DNA of 64,000 nucleotides from Bacillus timonensis (GCF_000285535.1 NZ_HE610987.1:491775-555774); one strand, 5' to 3'. Positions 16,488-25,617 are shown, counted from the first letter of the stretch. The notes: a model not told the origin generated them from the letters alone. Translations and numbers: made by a program.

Positions 16488-16913
16488 CTATTTATGGCTT
16501 GTTTCTTCAACAAGAGCCTGCTCATGCATTGCCCGCTCTTCTGGTGCCACAGTCTTTATTTTTGTGATGAAGTAGTAATATTTATAAATAACAACAGCAA
16601 TTAATAGTAGTTTAACGGCGATGCTGTCTAAAATAATAAATGGGACTGCAATCATCGCATCAGCTGTTAACAAAATCGTTAACTTCTGTTTTAACGTCAT
16701 TTCACGACGCTTCACAAAACTTTCAAGATGTTTTTTATATAAACTAGTGCCTTTAAACCACCGGTCAAATTTTTCCGATCCTTTTACAAAAAAGAAAGAA
16801 GCAAGTAATAATAGGGGCGTGGTTGGGACGATGGGCAATACAATTCCTACTACTCCAAGGCCTAAGAAAATAAAACCTAAGACAATATATAAAAATTTCG
16901 TGATTCTCTTCAC
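16488..16913 (-). CDS. DUF454 (YbaN-like) membrane protein
   Basis: A 141-residue inner-membrane protein with the DUF454 core LGVVGIVLPIVPTTPLLLLASFFF near residue 20 and FDRWFKGTSLYKKHL after it. Two or three further hydrophobic segments follow. I set the start at GTG 16913, six bases after AAAGGGGG; the longer start at 16934 overlaps that ribosome site. No biochemical role is established for the family. It is transcribed alone. Confidence 0.82.
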   Translation of the reverse strand: MKRITKFLYIVLGFIFLGLGVVGIVLPIVPTTPLLLLASFFFVKGSEKFDRWFKGTSLYKKHLESFVKRREMTLKQKLTILLTADAMIAVPFIILDSIAVKLLLIAVVIYKYYYFITKIKTVAPEERAMHEQALVEETSHK

Positions 16914-17096
16914 AAAGTCGCCCCCTTTCTCCAACTTAAGAACTCCTTATGTATTATACCACGTATCTTTTACTGGAAAACAACTGTCACAAAATAGTAA
17001 GATAATATAGATGGAATTGTGAGGTACATCACTTACCCTTTTTATTATAGTGCTATCATAATAGTGGAATATGTTGTGAATGGAGGTTTCCATCAA

Positions 17097-17552
17097 TTGG
17101 GTGTTATATACAAAATACTTGTTTTCATACATATTTTTTCTGCCATCCTTGGAATGGGACCTGGCTTTATTTTAACAACGGTTGTGAAATCGGGTGATAC
17201 AATGACAGAGCTTAGGCATTCGTATGCAATCAGACATAGACTTCACATATTTGTTATGATTGGTGGCATACTGCTGCTCATAACTGGACTATTAATGGGA
17301 GCTATTCACCCATACCTTTTTACAATGGGTTGGTATGTGACGAGCTTACTGCTGTTTCTTGTTGCGTTAGCAATGGGACCATTTGCTCTTACACCTAAAT
17401 CAAGGCCAGTAAAAGCTTTATTAGATTCACATCAAGGTGAAGATATTCCTGCAGAATACTATCCGTTGGCAAAAGCACTCTTTAGAGTAGAGCATATTGA
17501 GAATACAATCTTTATCATTGTCATAGCGTTAATGATTTTAAAGCCTTTCTAA
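17097..17552 (+). CDS. DUF2269-family integral membrane protein
   Basis: A 151-residue protein with four hydrophobic helices. Histidines occur in IFVFIHIFSAILGMG-like text near the start and in the later RVEHIENTIF. The pattern fits the DUF2269 family. The start is TTG 17097, nine bases after GGAGGT; the open frame extends 26 codons further upstream but without ribosome site support. Family function is unknown; conserved membrane histidines hint at a metal or haem ligand, but that is speculation. It is convergent with a small membrane protein gene across a shared terminator. Confidence 0.72.
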   Translation: MGVIYKILVFIHIFSAILGMGPGFILTTVVKSGDTMTELRHSYAIRHRLHIFVMIGGILLLITGLLMGAIHPYLFTMGWYVTSLLLFLVALAMGPFALTPKSRPVKALLDSHQGEDIPAEYYPLAKALFRVEHIENTIFIIVIALMILKPF

Positions 17553-17569
17553 CATTTTTCTATCGTGTA

Positions 17570-17600
17570 AAAATCCCCATCATTCATTGGTGGGGATTTT
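17570..17600. terminator. Bidirectional terminator
   Basis: AAAATCCCCA pairs with TGGGGATTTT around TCATTCATTGG. The right arm overlaps the last codons of the minus-strand gene at 17584. Confidence 0.85.
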
Positions 17601-17862
17601 CTTCGATTATTTGTTTCTTTTTGAATGGGAATGCTATCCCTTGTGTGAGTAAGCTTATTAACAAAACAATCCCCACCATTAAGGATGCGATAATCCAAAA
17701 ATTGATGCCAAACCCGACTATTTTGTAGGCACCTTCATAGTAATTTACGTCCGGACGATTGATATTGGATGATACGATTGCTGCAGTGATGTGTTTTGTC
17801 GCATACAAAAAGGCAGACACCGCGATGAAAAAGCAACCAACAAATGCCTTGATTTGTTTCAT
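17584..17862 (-). CDS. Small two-helix membrane protein, unknown
   Basis: A 92-residue protein with hydrophobic segments at about residues 8-30 and 52-76. The charged tail KKKQIIEENPHQ should be cytoplasmic. AGAGGGG precedes the ATG by six bases. Length, ribosome site and a terminator at its end support a real gene. I do not recognise the family, although similar short proteins occur in Bacillus. Confidence 0.7.
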   Translation of the reverse strand: MKQIKAFVGCFFIAVSAFLYATKHITAAIVSSNINRPDVNYYEGAYKIVGFGINFWIIASLMVGIVLLISLLTQGIAFPFKKKQIIEENPHQ

Positions 17863-17943
17863 TTAACCCCTCTTTTCACTTCACGTTTTTTGATAATCGT
17901 ATCATGTTTCCAAAAGATGGGATATATTACTTTTTACCTATAG

Positions 17944-17979
17944 AAAAGCCGCATAAAGAATTTCTTCTTTACACGGCTA
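17944..17979 (-). terminator. Terminator of the CoA-transferase gene
   Basis: On the minus strand AGCCGTGTAAAGAA pairs with TTCTTTATGCGGCT and is followed by four T. Confidence 0.85.
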
Positions 17980-17986
17980 AAAAAAG

Positions 17987-19498
17987 TTATGCCTCTACTA
18001 ATTCCTTTTGGAGCATGGTCCCTGTTTGCGCAAAGTTTGTATGCCACGAGAATGCTTTTTCTAATACATGTGGCGTTTGACCACCTCTAGTGAGTGCTTC
18101 CTGGTAGTAATCACGAAGTTGTTGTTTGTACATTGGGTGTGCACAGTTCTCAATGAGTAATTCTACACGTTCTCTTGGTGCAAGTCCTCGTAAGTCTGCA
18201 TATCCTTGCTCGGTAACGATGACATCGACGTCATGTTCTGTATGATCCACATGGGATACAAATGGTACGATACTCGAAATGTTTCCGCCTTTTGCAATTG
18301 ATTTAGTCACAAAAATTGCAAGTCTTGCGTTTCGAGCAAAGTCACCAGACCCACCGATGCCATTCATCATCTTTGTACCAAGCACATGCGTTGAATTTAC
18401 ATTTCCGTAAATATCCAGTTCAAGCGCTGTATTAATTGAAATTAGTCCGAGACGACGGATTATTTCAGGATGATTTGAAATTTCTTGTGGCCTCATGATT
18501 AAACGCTCACGGTACTGCTCAAAGTTCGAAAATACCTTTTTCATTTTTTCATCTGATAAGGTAATCGAACAACAAGAGGCAAAAGTAACTTTACCTGCAT
18601 CGATTAAGTCAAAAACTGCATCCTGTAGTACTTCGGAATAAACCTCTAAATCTGTAAACTCAGAATCAAGCATGCCGTGAAGCACTGCATTTGCAACAGA
18701 ACCAATCCCTGATTGAAGTGGTGCAAGCTTCTCAGTTAAACGTCCTGCCTCCACTTCTTTGCGTAAAAATGTTAACAGATGCTGTGCCATGATTTCTGTT
18801 TCTTCGTCTGGAGGCACAATTGTTGATGGGGAATCTGTTTGGTCAGTGAACACGATTCCTTTGATTTTTTCTACATCTACTTTAATTCCTGGTAATCCAA
18901 TTCTGTCATCAGGTCTTGTTAAAGGAATTGGATCTCTATCCCCTTGCTTGCCCGGTGCATATAAATCGTGAACTCCCTCAAGTTCCGTCGCCTGCGCAAG
19001 ATTGATTTCTACAATGATTGAGCTTGCATGCTGCGCAAACGTCAAAGAATTTCCAATTGAAGTCGTTGGGATGATGAGACCATCCTCCCTAATTGCAACC
19101 GCTTCCAAAATTGCGACATCTACGTTCATTACATTAGATCGAATTAATTCTGACGTATGTGATAGATGCTGGTCCACAAACAAGAAATCCCCTTCGTTAA
19201 TTCCCTTCCTCATGGTAGAATCAGCTTGGAACGGTAAACGCTTACCTAAGATTCCTGCTTCTGCGAATAATTTATCAACATCAGAGCCTAATGATGCTCC
19301 TGTATATACATTTACTTTTAATGGTTCACTCTCAGCACGTTTTACAAGTGCAAATGGTACCGCTTTCACATCACCTGCACGAGTAAACCCACTAAGTCCC
19401 AACGTCATACCGTCCTCAATCCATCCTGCTGCTTCTTCCGGTGTGACAACACGGTCATGCAGACGAGTATCCTTAATGCGCTCTAGTTTAGTATTCAT
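17987..19498 (-). CDS. Acetate/succinate CoA-transferase (acetyl-CoA hydrolase/transferase family)
   Basis: A 503-residue class I CoA-transferase. The catalytic Glu is expected in VYSEVLQDAVFDLIDAGK near residue 290. The glycine loop GIGGSGDFARNA lies near residue 395, and QGYADLRGLAPRERVELL near residue 445 is a hallmark of the ACH1/Cat1 group. The start is ATG 19498, after GGGATGGGAG; a longer frame to 19585 has no ribosome site. Family role: CoA exchange between acyl-CoA and acetate or succinate, in the cytoplasm. A LytTR regulator lies immediately upstream on the same strand, with its own terminator between, and probably controls it. Direction and substrate in the cell are inferred. Confidence 0.92.
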   Translation of the reverse strand: MNTKLERIKDTRLHDRVVTPEEAAGWIEDGMTLGLSGFTRAGDVKAVPFALVKRAESEPLKVNVYTGASLGSDVDKLFAEAGILGKRLPFQADSTMRKGINEGDFLFVDQHLSHTSELIRSNVMNVDVAILEAVAIREDGLIIPTTSIGNSLTFAQHASSIIVEINLAQATELEGVHDLYAPGKQGDRDPIPLTRPDDRIGLPGIKVDVEKIKGIVFTDQTDSPSTIVPPDEETEIMAQHLLTFLRKEVEAGRLTEKLAPLQSGIGSVANAVLHGMLDSEFTDLEVYSEVLQDAVFDLIDAGKVTFASCCSITLSDEKMKKVFSNFEQYRERLIMRPQEISNHPEIIRRLGLISINTALELDIYGNVNSTHVLGTKMMNGIGGSGDFARNARLAIFVTKSIAKGGNISSIVPFVSHVDHTEHDVDVIVTEQGYADLRGLAPRERVELLIENCAHPMYKQQLRDYYQEALTRGGQTPHVLEKAFSWHTNFAQTGTMLQKELVEA

Positions 19499-19603
19499 TT
19501 CTCCCATCCCCTTTATGAAATTGAATATTAAGATAATTTTACCTATTTTCGACCGTAGAATAGAGGTTTCAGGAGTAAAGAACAATAATATCAGATAAAA
19601 AAG

Positions 19604-19637
19604 AAGAACGAACCCCTAAGGTAGAAGATTCGTTCTT
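19604..19637 (-). terminator. Terminator of the LytTR regulator gene
   Basis: AAGAACGAA and TTCGTTCTT form a stem, with a T run on the minus strand. It separates the regulator from the CoA-transferase gene. Confidence 0.8.
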
Positions 19638-19655
19638 TTTCTAGAATTATGTTAA

Positions 19656-20300
19656 TCAAAAGCCTAATAACTTTCGAAAATAACTAGAATAGTTTTGACT
19701 AACTGGAACTCTGGCTCCATTTTTCATTTCTAACAAAAACGTGGAATGAGTATCTGGGTGAATTTCTTTTATCTGATTAACATTCACTATAAACGAGCGG
19801 TGACAACGGATAAAAAAATCCTTTGGTAGTGTATATTCGAATTCCTGCAGGGAATATTTATGTGTTCCAGAGAAACCCTTTGTATACACATGGGTCTTTT
19901 TGTCTTTTGCTTCAAGAAAAATAACATCGGAAAAGGGAATGGGAACCCAGCCATCTGGAGATTTGACGGTAACAACCGATTTCCCATCCGTTAAGGCTGG
20001 GTAAATTGCTGTTACACACCCTTCTACCTCATCGCCATGAAAAAATGGTACCGCCATCCCATGATAAGGAATGCCAAAAACGTCACGATTAATAAATTCT
20101 GATGTTTTTTGTCTTGTCGTAATCGCTTTATACGCAATAGTCCCCTCTTTAACTACATCACCCGGTTTTATTTTTAAGTCAATTCGTTTGCTTGGCCGGT
20201 AATAGATATATTCTTTTGTATTGGAAACAGCAATTGAAATTTCGTCAGAGAACAATTCCCCAATCACATCTAAGAGCGATCCAATTGTTATATCCTTCAT
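19656..20300 (-). CDS. LytTR-family transcriptional regulator with N-terminal sensor
   Basis: A 214-residue protein. The N-terminal half (about 1-110) has PAS-like text with YYRPSKRIDLKIKPGD and FFHGDEVEGCVTAIYPAL. The C-terminal half (about 115-214) is a LytTR DNA-binding domain with VIFLEAKDKKTHVYT, FIRCHRSFIVNVNQI and the end VPVSQNYSSYFRKLL. It has no receiver domain, so it probably senses a small molecule directly. Its position just upstream of the CoA-transferase gene suggests it activates that gene in response to acetate, an acyl-CoA or redox state. The ligand is unknown. Confidence 0.88.
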   Translation of the reverse strand: MKDITIGSLLDVIGELFSDEISIAVSNTKEYIYYRPSKRIDLKIKPGDVVKEGTIAYKAITTRQKTSEFINRDVFGIPYHGMAVPFFHGDEVEGCVTAIYPALTDGKSVVTVKSPDGWVPIPFSDVIFLEAKDKKTHVYTKGFSGTHKYSLQEFEYTLPKDFFIRCHRSFIVNVNQIKEIHPDTHSTFLLEMKNGARVPVSQNYSSYFRKLLGF

Positions 20301-20464
20301 ACGTCAACATCCTTCATTGTTGAAATCTAGAATCCCCCTTTTATTTTACAGATATTCTATCAATAATACATCTTCTTCATTAAAATATCATGAAGGCGTT
20401 TAAAATGGTTTTTACTTGTGCATGAAGTATAATGGAAGTAAACATACTTTTAGGAGGAATACAT

Positions 20465-20941
20465 ATGTACCATACACTTGAAGAATTCTTGCAAGACTGG
20501 AATTATGAAGGCAACGCGACTTATAAGATTCTTGAAGCTTTAACAGATGAGTCATTATCACAAGAAGTGGCACCAGGCCACCGTACATTAGGTGAACTTG
20601 CATGGCATGTTGCGACTTCACTACATCATATTGTTTCACTTACTGGTCTTCAGTTTGAAGGCGCAACTGGTGAGGAAGTTCCGGCATCTGCAAAGGAAAT
20701 TGCTGATAGCTACCGTGCAACAAGTGAGAACTTTGTTTCGGCAGTAAAAGAACAATGGAATGATGAAAGTCTAAAAGAAGTAGTTGATATCTTTGGCCAG
20801 CAAATGCCAAAAGGGGTAGCACTTAAAATGGTGAATACCCACCAAATTCACCACCGCGGTCAAATGACCATTTTAATGCGTCAAGCTGGTTTGAAGGTAC
20901 CTGGTGTTTATGGTCCTTCTAAAGAAGAGTGGGGAGCTTAA
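20465..20941 (+). CDS. DinB-family protein
   Basis: A 158-residue four-helix DinB-like protein. The metal-binding histidines of the family are seen in LAWHVATSLHHI (near residue 49) and NTHQIHHRGQMTIL (near residue 126). ATG 20465 follows AGGAGG at ideal spacing; the frame extends 11 codons upstream without support. DinB/YfiT relatives include thiol-dependent S-transferases and damage-induced proteins; no substrate can be assigned here. It has its own terminator. Confidence 0.88.
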   Translation: MYHTLEEFLQDWNYEGNATYKILEALTDESLSQEVAPGHRTLGELAWHVATSLHHIVSLTGLQFEGATGEEVPASAKEIADSYRATSENFVSAVKEQWNDESLKEVVDIFGQQMPKGVALKMVNTHQIHHRGQMTILMRQAGLKVPGVYGPSKEEWGA

Positions 20942-20953
20942 TTCATTTTGCAC

Positions 20954-20985
20954 AAAAGGAGCCAATTTTTTTCATTGGCTCCTTT
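20954..20985 (+). terminator. Terminator of dinB-like gene
   Basis: AAAAGGAGCCAA pairs with TTGGCTCCTTT around a T-rich loop. Confidence 0.85.
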
Positions 20986-21007
20986 ATCTTGCCCTCAGCA
21001 CTGTTTT

Positions 21008-21098
21008 AGTTGACTTCACATTTTTCAATCAAACGTTTGTTTAGCTGTCCATCACATAGGGCGCAAGGGTTTCAAATTTCAATCAAGCGTTTGTTTGA
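21008..21098 (+). repeat. Paired TetR-type palindromes, left copy
   Basis: CAATCAAACGTTTGTTTA (21026-21043) and CAATCAAGCGTTTGTTTGA (21080-21098) share the palindromic core CAAACGTTTG or its one-base variant and lie 54 bp apart. A -35-like TTGACT lies 14 bp before the first. The same pair, at the same spacing and in the same orientation, recurs at 22707-22792, so the two pairs bracket the AbrB-like and thioesterase genes. They could be operators of a TetR-type repressor or parts of a repeat element. Confidence 0.6.
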
Positions 21099-21108
21099 AT
21101 GGACATTT

Positions 21109-22164
21109 TTATGCCGCTGCTTTTTCTCTTTTCTTGAACATCCATTTTAAAAAACTAGGAACAATTAATATGATAAACAATAGACGTATGAGTTGCAGTG
21201 AACTAACCACTGCTGGATCTGCTCCAATTGCAGTCGCCGTTAATACCATCTCAACTAACCCACCTGGTGCCAAGCTTAGTAAGGCTGTCGGCAAATTTAA
21301 ATCTGAGAAACTAGCAAATATATAGCCAAGTCCAAAAGATATTGCCACTAATAACACCGTCAATAGAAAGTAAACCCCGCAATACCTTCCACCAATCTTT
21401 AAATCTCTCAACTGAATATTATTCCCCATTCTCATTCCAACCGTAACTTGTGCAAGAATGAGAAACCAAGATGGAATAATTGGTAATCCTACCCCCACGA
21501 CACCCAGAATGGCTGTAACCGCAAGTGGACCAATGACATAGGCAGCTGGAAATTTATTTCGAAGAAGCCATCCCGCCAAAAAGGCAAATCCAAACCATAG
21601 ATAGGCGTATACAGGCACACTGCTAAAATTTTTTGTTACTTCATATGGATTTCCCACGCTTGCGATGAACCAATGTGTCACAATAAATGGCACCATGAAT
21701 ACGACCGTTAACAAACGAACTGTTTGAAAAATAGTGACCATTGCTGAATTTGCTTTTAAGGAGTGGCTTGCCGCTACCATTTCAGATAGTCCCCCAGGTA
21801 TGGAGCCAAAAACACTCGTCATCGGATCAATTTTGATAAACCTTGTCACAAAAATACTATTTAACACGCTAACTGTCAGTAGCAAAATTGTCGTTAGTAA
21901 AAATGGGATAATATACGGATATACCGTACTAAATGTTTCCTTTGTAAAAGATAATCCAAAGTAGATTCCTAGTGTTGAAAGTCCAACATTATATAACCGA
22001 GTTGACACGAACATTTTTCGATGTGTAATGGCTTTGAATAAAATCATACATGTCATCGGCCCGAGTATCCAGGGAATCGGAAAATGCAATAAATAAAACA
22101 GCACGCCCCCAATCGTCGCAACCACGTAAGACAATCCAATTCCCCTTATTTGAGTAAGTTTCAT
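21109..22164 (-). CDS. AbrB-family integral membrane protein (AmoA-like, duplicated fold)
   Basis: A 351-residue membrane protein with about ten helices in two similar halves. Each half ends in a motif around SIPGGLSEMVAA (near residue 150) and LAPGGLVEMVLTA (near residue 310). This internal duplication is the signature of the membrane AbrB (ammonia monooxygenase-like) family. The name is historical: it is neither a monooxygenase nor the AbrB transition-state regulator. Transport is suspected, substrate unknown. It is divergent from a thioesterase gene, and both are flanked by palindrome pairs. Confidence 0.87.
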   Translation of the reverse strand: MKLTQIRGIGLSYVVATIGGVLFYLLHFPIPWILGPMTCMILFKAITHRKMFVSTRLYNVGLSTLGIYFGLSFTKETFSTVYPYIIPFLLTTILLLTVSVLNSIFVTRFIKIDPMTSVFGSIPGGLSEMVAASHSLKANSAMVTIFQTVRLLTVVFMVPFIVTHWFIASVGNPYEVTKNFSSVPVYAYLWFGFAFLAGWLLRNKFPAAYVIGPLAVTAILGVVGVGLPIIPSWFLILAQVTVGMRMGNNIQLRDLKIGGRYCGVYFLLTVLLVAISFGLGYIFASFSDLNLPTALLSLAPGGLVEMVLTATAIGADPAVVSSLQLIRLLFIILIVPSFLKWMFKKREKAAA

Positions 22165-22266
22165 TTTATGTACGACCTTTCGTTTTAATTACTTGTGCTC
22201 TTTACTATATGCAGGAAAAGTAACCCTTTTGCAGAATATACTCTTTATAAATAAAGGAGGGACACT

Positions 22267-22686
22267 ATGGAACATTTTAAATTCTCACATACCATTCGAG
22301 TTAGGTATTCTGAAATTGATGGCCAGAAAATTGTTTTCAATGCGCATTATCTTACATATATCGATATCGCCTTTACTGAATATATGCGTGAAATCCTCGG
22401 TTCTGATTGGCTTATAAATTCTCATTCGTTACATTTTGAGCCAGTCCTTGTTAAAAGTACGGTTGAGTACAAAAAACCGGCATTATTGGATGACCTCATA
22501 CAGGTATATGTACGTGTCAAAAAATTGGGGAGTTCTAGTCTCTCAATCGAGAGTGTCATCAAACGTGAAAACGAGATACTAATAGAAGCAGAAACCATTC
22601 AAGTAAATTACAACAATGTTACAAAAGCTTCAGCACCTATACCAGACGATATAAAAGAGAGAATTCAAAAATTTGAAGGCTTATAA
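22267..22686 (+). CDS. Acyl-CoA thioesterase (4HBT hotdog family)
   Basis: A 139-residue single hotdog domain. RVRYSEIDGQKIVFNAHYLTYID near residue 11 is the 4-hydroxybenzoyl-CoA thioesterase signature with its catalytic Asp, and EYKKPALLDDLIQVYVRVKK follows. Ribosome site AAAGGAGG precedes the ATG. Role: hydrolysis of an acyl- or aroyl-CoA in the cytoplasm. It is divergent from the AbrB-like membrane protein, which might move a related organic acid; that link is inference. Confidence 0.88.
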   Translation: MEHFKFSHTIRVRYSEIDGQKIVFNAHYLTYIDIAFTEYMREILGSDWLINSHSLHFEPVLVKSTVEYKKPALLDDLIQVYVRVKKLGSSSLSIESVIKRENEILIEAETIQVNYNNVTKASAPIPDDIKERIQKFEGL

Positions 22687-22706
22687 GTAAAAACCCCAGG
22701 CGCTAG

Positions 22707-22792
22707 TTGACATGCTTTTTCAATCAAACGTTTGTTTAGCGCCTTTTCCTTACTCTCCCTTGTGTTTAAAAAATCAATCAAACGTTTGTTTA
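22707..22792 (+). repeat. Paired TetR-type palindromes, right copy
   Basis: CAATCAAACGTTTGTTTA occurs exactly at 22721-22738 and 22775-22792, start points 54 bp apart, with TTGACA at 22707-22712. The pair repeats the arrangement at 21008-21098. The remainder of the 408-bp gap to 23094 is AT-rich and is the leader of the next gene. I see no further gene in it. Confidence 0.6.
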
Positions 22793-23094
22793 AATCATTC
22801 ACCTTACACACGTATTCTCCTATTTTACCATTCTACCTTCCAATCCTACTTTAGTAGGAAAAAAATCCCTTAATCTATCGAAAATATTTCTTTTGTTACA
22901 AATTTATTTCGACATTAAATGCAGTGCTCCTTCATTACCATCATTGATTTTATTAGGTTTTCAAACATTACAATTATAACAAAATGTAACAATTTCGCGA
23001 CAAATGGAGAAATTTAAAGAAATATATGATAATATGAGAGAATAAAAGACTAGGTAAAAAACCTAAGTAGACTAGTAAGAAAGTAGGAATTATC

Positions 23095-24255
23095 TTGAAA
23101 AAGACACTCGTAACGTTAAGTGCCACTTTAATGATAAGTGCCTTTTCTCCATATGTTATATCAACTAGCGCGGAAAGTATTAACTCACTTCAAAGTGATC
23201 TTACAGAAACGCAAAATGCCTTAAAGGAATTAAATACACAAATTGCAAAAGTTGACCAAGCAATTGAAGATAACCAAAAAATGATATCTCAAACAGAAGA
23301 GGAAATTAAGAAGTCTGAAGAACAAGTTACAACTCTTCAAGGAGAGATTGATAAACTTAACAAGGAAATTGAAGCGCGCAATGAGATTCTAAAAGAACGT
23401 GCTCGCATCATGCAGGAATCTGGCGGAACAATTAGTTACATAGATGTCATTTTCGGTGCACAAAGCTTTTCAGATTTTATTAACCGTGTAAGTGCAGTTT
23501 CTACTATTATGGAAGCTGATCAAAAAGTAATTGACGAACAAGCAAATGCTATTAAACAGGTTGAGAAAAAACAAGATACAATTCAGGAGACACTGACTGC
23601 TCTACAAAGCAAAAAAGACGAATTGGTTGCCATGCAAGGTCAAATTGCAGAGCAAAAAGCTCAAAATGATGCATTAAAAGCTGCATTAAAATCAAAAGAA
23701 CAAAAAACTTTAGCCGATATTGAAGAACTTCGTGCTAGTATGATAACAGCTACACCAGCTGTTACTACTACATCAACAGCTTCTTCTACTACTGCTTCAA
23801 CATCTACATCTACTGCTAAATCTACTGCAGTTGCATCCGTTCCAACTTCTACACCAAAAGTAACGGGTTCAATTAGCACGGTAATTAATGCAGGCTATAA
23901 ATACATTGGAAACTCCGTCTATGTATTTGGTGGCGGAAGAAACTCTTATGATATCGCGCACGGTCGATTTGACTGCTCTGGTTTCGTACACTGGGCATTT
24001 GCACAAGCAGGTGTAAGTGTTGGAGCTAGCACTGACGCACTGAAAAATCAAGGTACAGCTGTTTCAGTAAGTGACATGAAGCCTGGAGATTTAGTATTCT
24101 TTAATACTTATAAAACAGATGGCCATGTAGGAATTTATATTGGTGGCGGTAAATTTATCGGTTCCCAATCTTCTACAGGTGTTGGCATTGCCGATATGAC
24201 TCGTGGATACTGGAAAAATACATTTAACGGACGAGTTAAACGTGTTATGCACTAA
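23095..24255 (+). CDS. cwlO: Secreted coiled-coil NlpC/P60 peptidoglycan endopeptidase (CwlO-like)
   Basis: A 386-residue exported hydrolase. Signal peptide, residues 1-27 (KKTLVTLSATLMISAFSP, cleavage near STSAES). Long coiled coil, about 28-225, including SYIDVIFGAQSFSDFINRV. Thr/Ser-rich linker, about 228-265. NlpC/P60 domain, 268-386, with catalytic Cys in RFDCSGFVHWAF and His in DGHVGIYIGGGKF. This matches CwlO, the DL-endopeptidase that opens peptide bridges during cylinder growth and is controlled by FtsEX. The start is TTG 23095 after a modest AGTAGGA. The gene is monocistronic with a long leader. The orthologue call rests on domain order. Confidence 0.85.
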   Translation: MKKTLVTLSATLMISAFSPYVISTSAESINSLQSDLTETQNALKELNTQIAKVDQAIEDNQKMISQTEEEIKKSEEQVTTLQGEIDKLNKEIEARNEILKERARIMQESGGTISYIDVIFGAQSFSDFINRVSAVSTIMEADQKVIDEQANAIKQVEKKQDTIQETLTALQSKKDELVAMQGQIAEQKAQNDALKAALKSKEQKTLADIEELRASMITATPAVTTTSTASSTTASTSTSTAKSTAVASVPTSTPKVTGSISTVINAGYKYIGNSVYVFGGGRNSYDIAHGRFDCSGFVHWAFAQAGVSVGASTDALKNQGTAVSVSDMKPGDLVFFNTYKTDGHVGIYIGGGKFIGSQSSTGVGIADMTRGYWKNTFNGRVKRVMH

Positions 24256-24310
24256 ACAAACTTGACATATTGCCTTTGAAAAGTTCTGGCATTCGCCGGA
24301 GGCTTATATC

Positions 24311-24347
24311 AAAAAGTATCTTCATTTTTGAAGATGCTTTTTTTTTG
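24311..24347 (+). terminator. Terminator of cwlO-like gene
   Basis: AAAGTATCTTCA and TGAAGATGCTTT pair around TTTT and are followed by T residues. Confidence 0.85.
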
Positions 24348-24441
24348 AAGATTTTTTGACTCTTCCCCCCCCCAAAACTTTTAAATTATCTTCATTTAAT
24401 TTATTATAAGAAGGGAAGCTATCATACTGGAGTGACATATT

Positions 24442-25617
24442 TTGGATACAAAAAAAGCGTTACCTATCTTATTTGCAGTTATGTTTTTGGTTTACGTCGG
24501 GTTTGGAATCATAATTCCTGTTATACCGTTTTATGCAGAAGACCTCGGTGCTTCACCAACGGAACTAGGACTTCTCATGGCGGTCTATTCCTTGATGCAA
24601 TTCTTATTTGCACCGATGTGGGGAAGAGTTTCCGATCGAATTGGTCGTAAGCCTGTTATTATGGTTGGTATTTTCGGCCTTGCCGTTTCATTTTTTTTAA
24701 TGGCCTTATCTACAGAGTTATGGATGCTTTTTGCGGCTAGAATCATTGGAGGTTTTCTTTCTGCTGCAAATATGCCAACAGTTATGGCCTATGCTGCCGA
24801 TATTACGTCGGAGGAAGACCGTGCTAAAGGTATGGGAGTCATTGGTGCATCAATTGGACTAGGGTTTATTTTTGGTCCAGCAATTGGTGGCATTTTTTCA
24901 AAAACTGACTTACAGATGCCATTTTACATAGCAGGAATCTTATCCTTACTAACTTTTTTCTTAGTCATGTTAGTTCTCAAGGAATCATTACAAAAAGAGG
25001 AACGTCACCAAACAAATCGAAAAAGAACTGGTCTATTAAAAGCGCTTAACGGTCCGGAAAGTGTTCTGTTTTTCCTATCTTTATTTATCACCTTGTCTTT
25101 ATCAGGGCTCGAGGCAACCTTTGCCTACTTTGCTGCTGAAAAAGCCGGGTTGGGCACAACTGAGCTTGGTTATATTTTTATGATTATGGGGCTGGCTGGA
25201 GCGATTGTACAAGGCGGGCTAGTCGGAAGATTGACAAAACGCTTTGGTGAAGGCTTTGTCATCCAAATCGGTATTTTCATATCTGCTTTAGGATTCTTTC
25301 TTATTTTATATACGAAGGATTTCCTTACAGCCGCAATTTATTTGACGGTATTTGGAGTCGGAAATGGTGTGATTCGACCAGCTGTTTCAGCTTTATTAAC
25401 GAAACGTTCCAAAACTGGACATGGAAGTGTCACAGGGCTATTATCTTCCTTCGATTCACTAGGAAGAATTCTTGGACCTGTTTTAGGTGGCTGGCTATAC
25501 ACGTTCTCCCTCGGATTACCTTATATCTCAGGTATCTTCCTGTCAGCCGTCGCATTTGTTTTATTTAAAATTTATTCAGCAAAAACAGCAAAAGCAACAA
25601 AAACAAATGTAGGGTAG
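24442..25617 (+). CDS. MFS drug/proton antiporter (DHA1, TetA/Bmr-like)
   Basis: A 391-residue transporter with about 12 helices. Motif A of the major facilitator superfamily is seen as GRVSDRIGRKPVIMVG near residue 65. IGGFLSAANMPTVMAYAADITSEEDRAKGMG and GASIGLGFIFGPAIGG contain the antiporter motif C region. The start is TTG 24442, nine bases after GGAG. The family exports drugs, sugars or metabolites; the substrate here is unknown. The stop codon lies in the left arm of the terminator. Confidence 0.88.
   Translation: MDTKKALPILFAVMFLVYVGFGIIIPVIPFYAEDLGASPTELGLLMAVYSLMQFLFAPMWGRVSDRIGRKPVIMVGIFGLAVSFFLMALSTELWMLFAARIIGGFLSAANMPTVMAYAADITSEEDRAKGMGVIGASIGLGFIFGPAIGGIFSKTDLQMPFYIAGILSLLTFFLVMLVLKESLQKEERHQTNRKRTGLLKALNGPESVLFFLSLFITLSLSGLEATFAYFAAEKAGLGTTELGYIFMIMGLAGAIVQGGLVGRLTKRFGEGFVIQIGIFISALGFFLILYTKDFLTAAIYLTVFGVGNGVIRPAVSALLTKRSKTGHGSVTGLLSSFDSLGRILGPVLGGWLYTFSLGLPYISGIFLSAVAFVLFKIYSAKTAKATKTNVG

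Noticed and set aside
22966-22995. WalR boxes before the cwlO-like gene
   Set aside because: ATTACA and ATAACA half-sites occur, but their 3-bp spacing does not match the TGTWAH-N5-TGTWAH rule.
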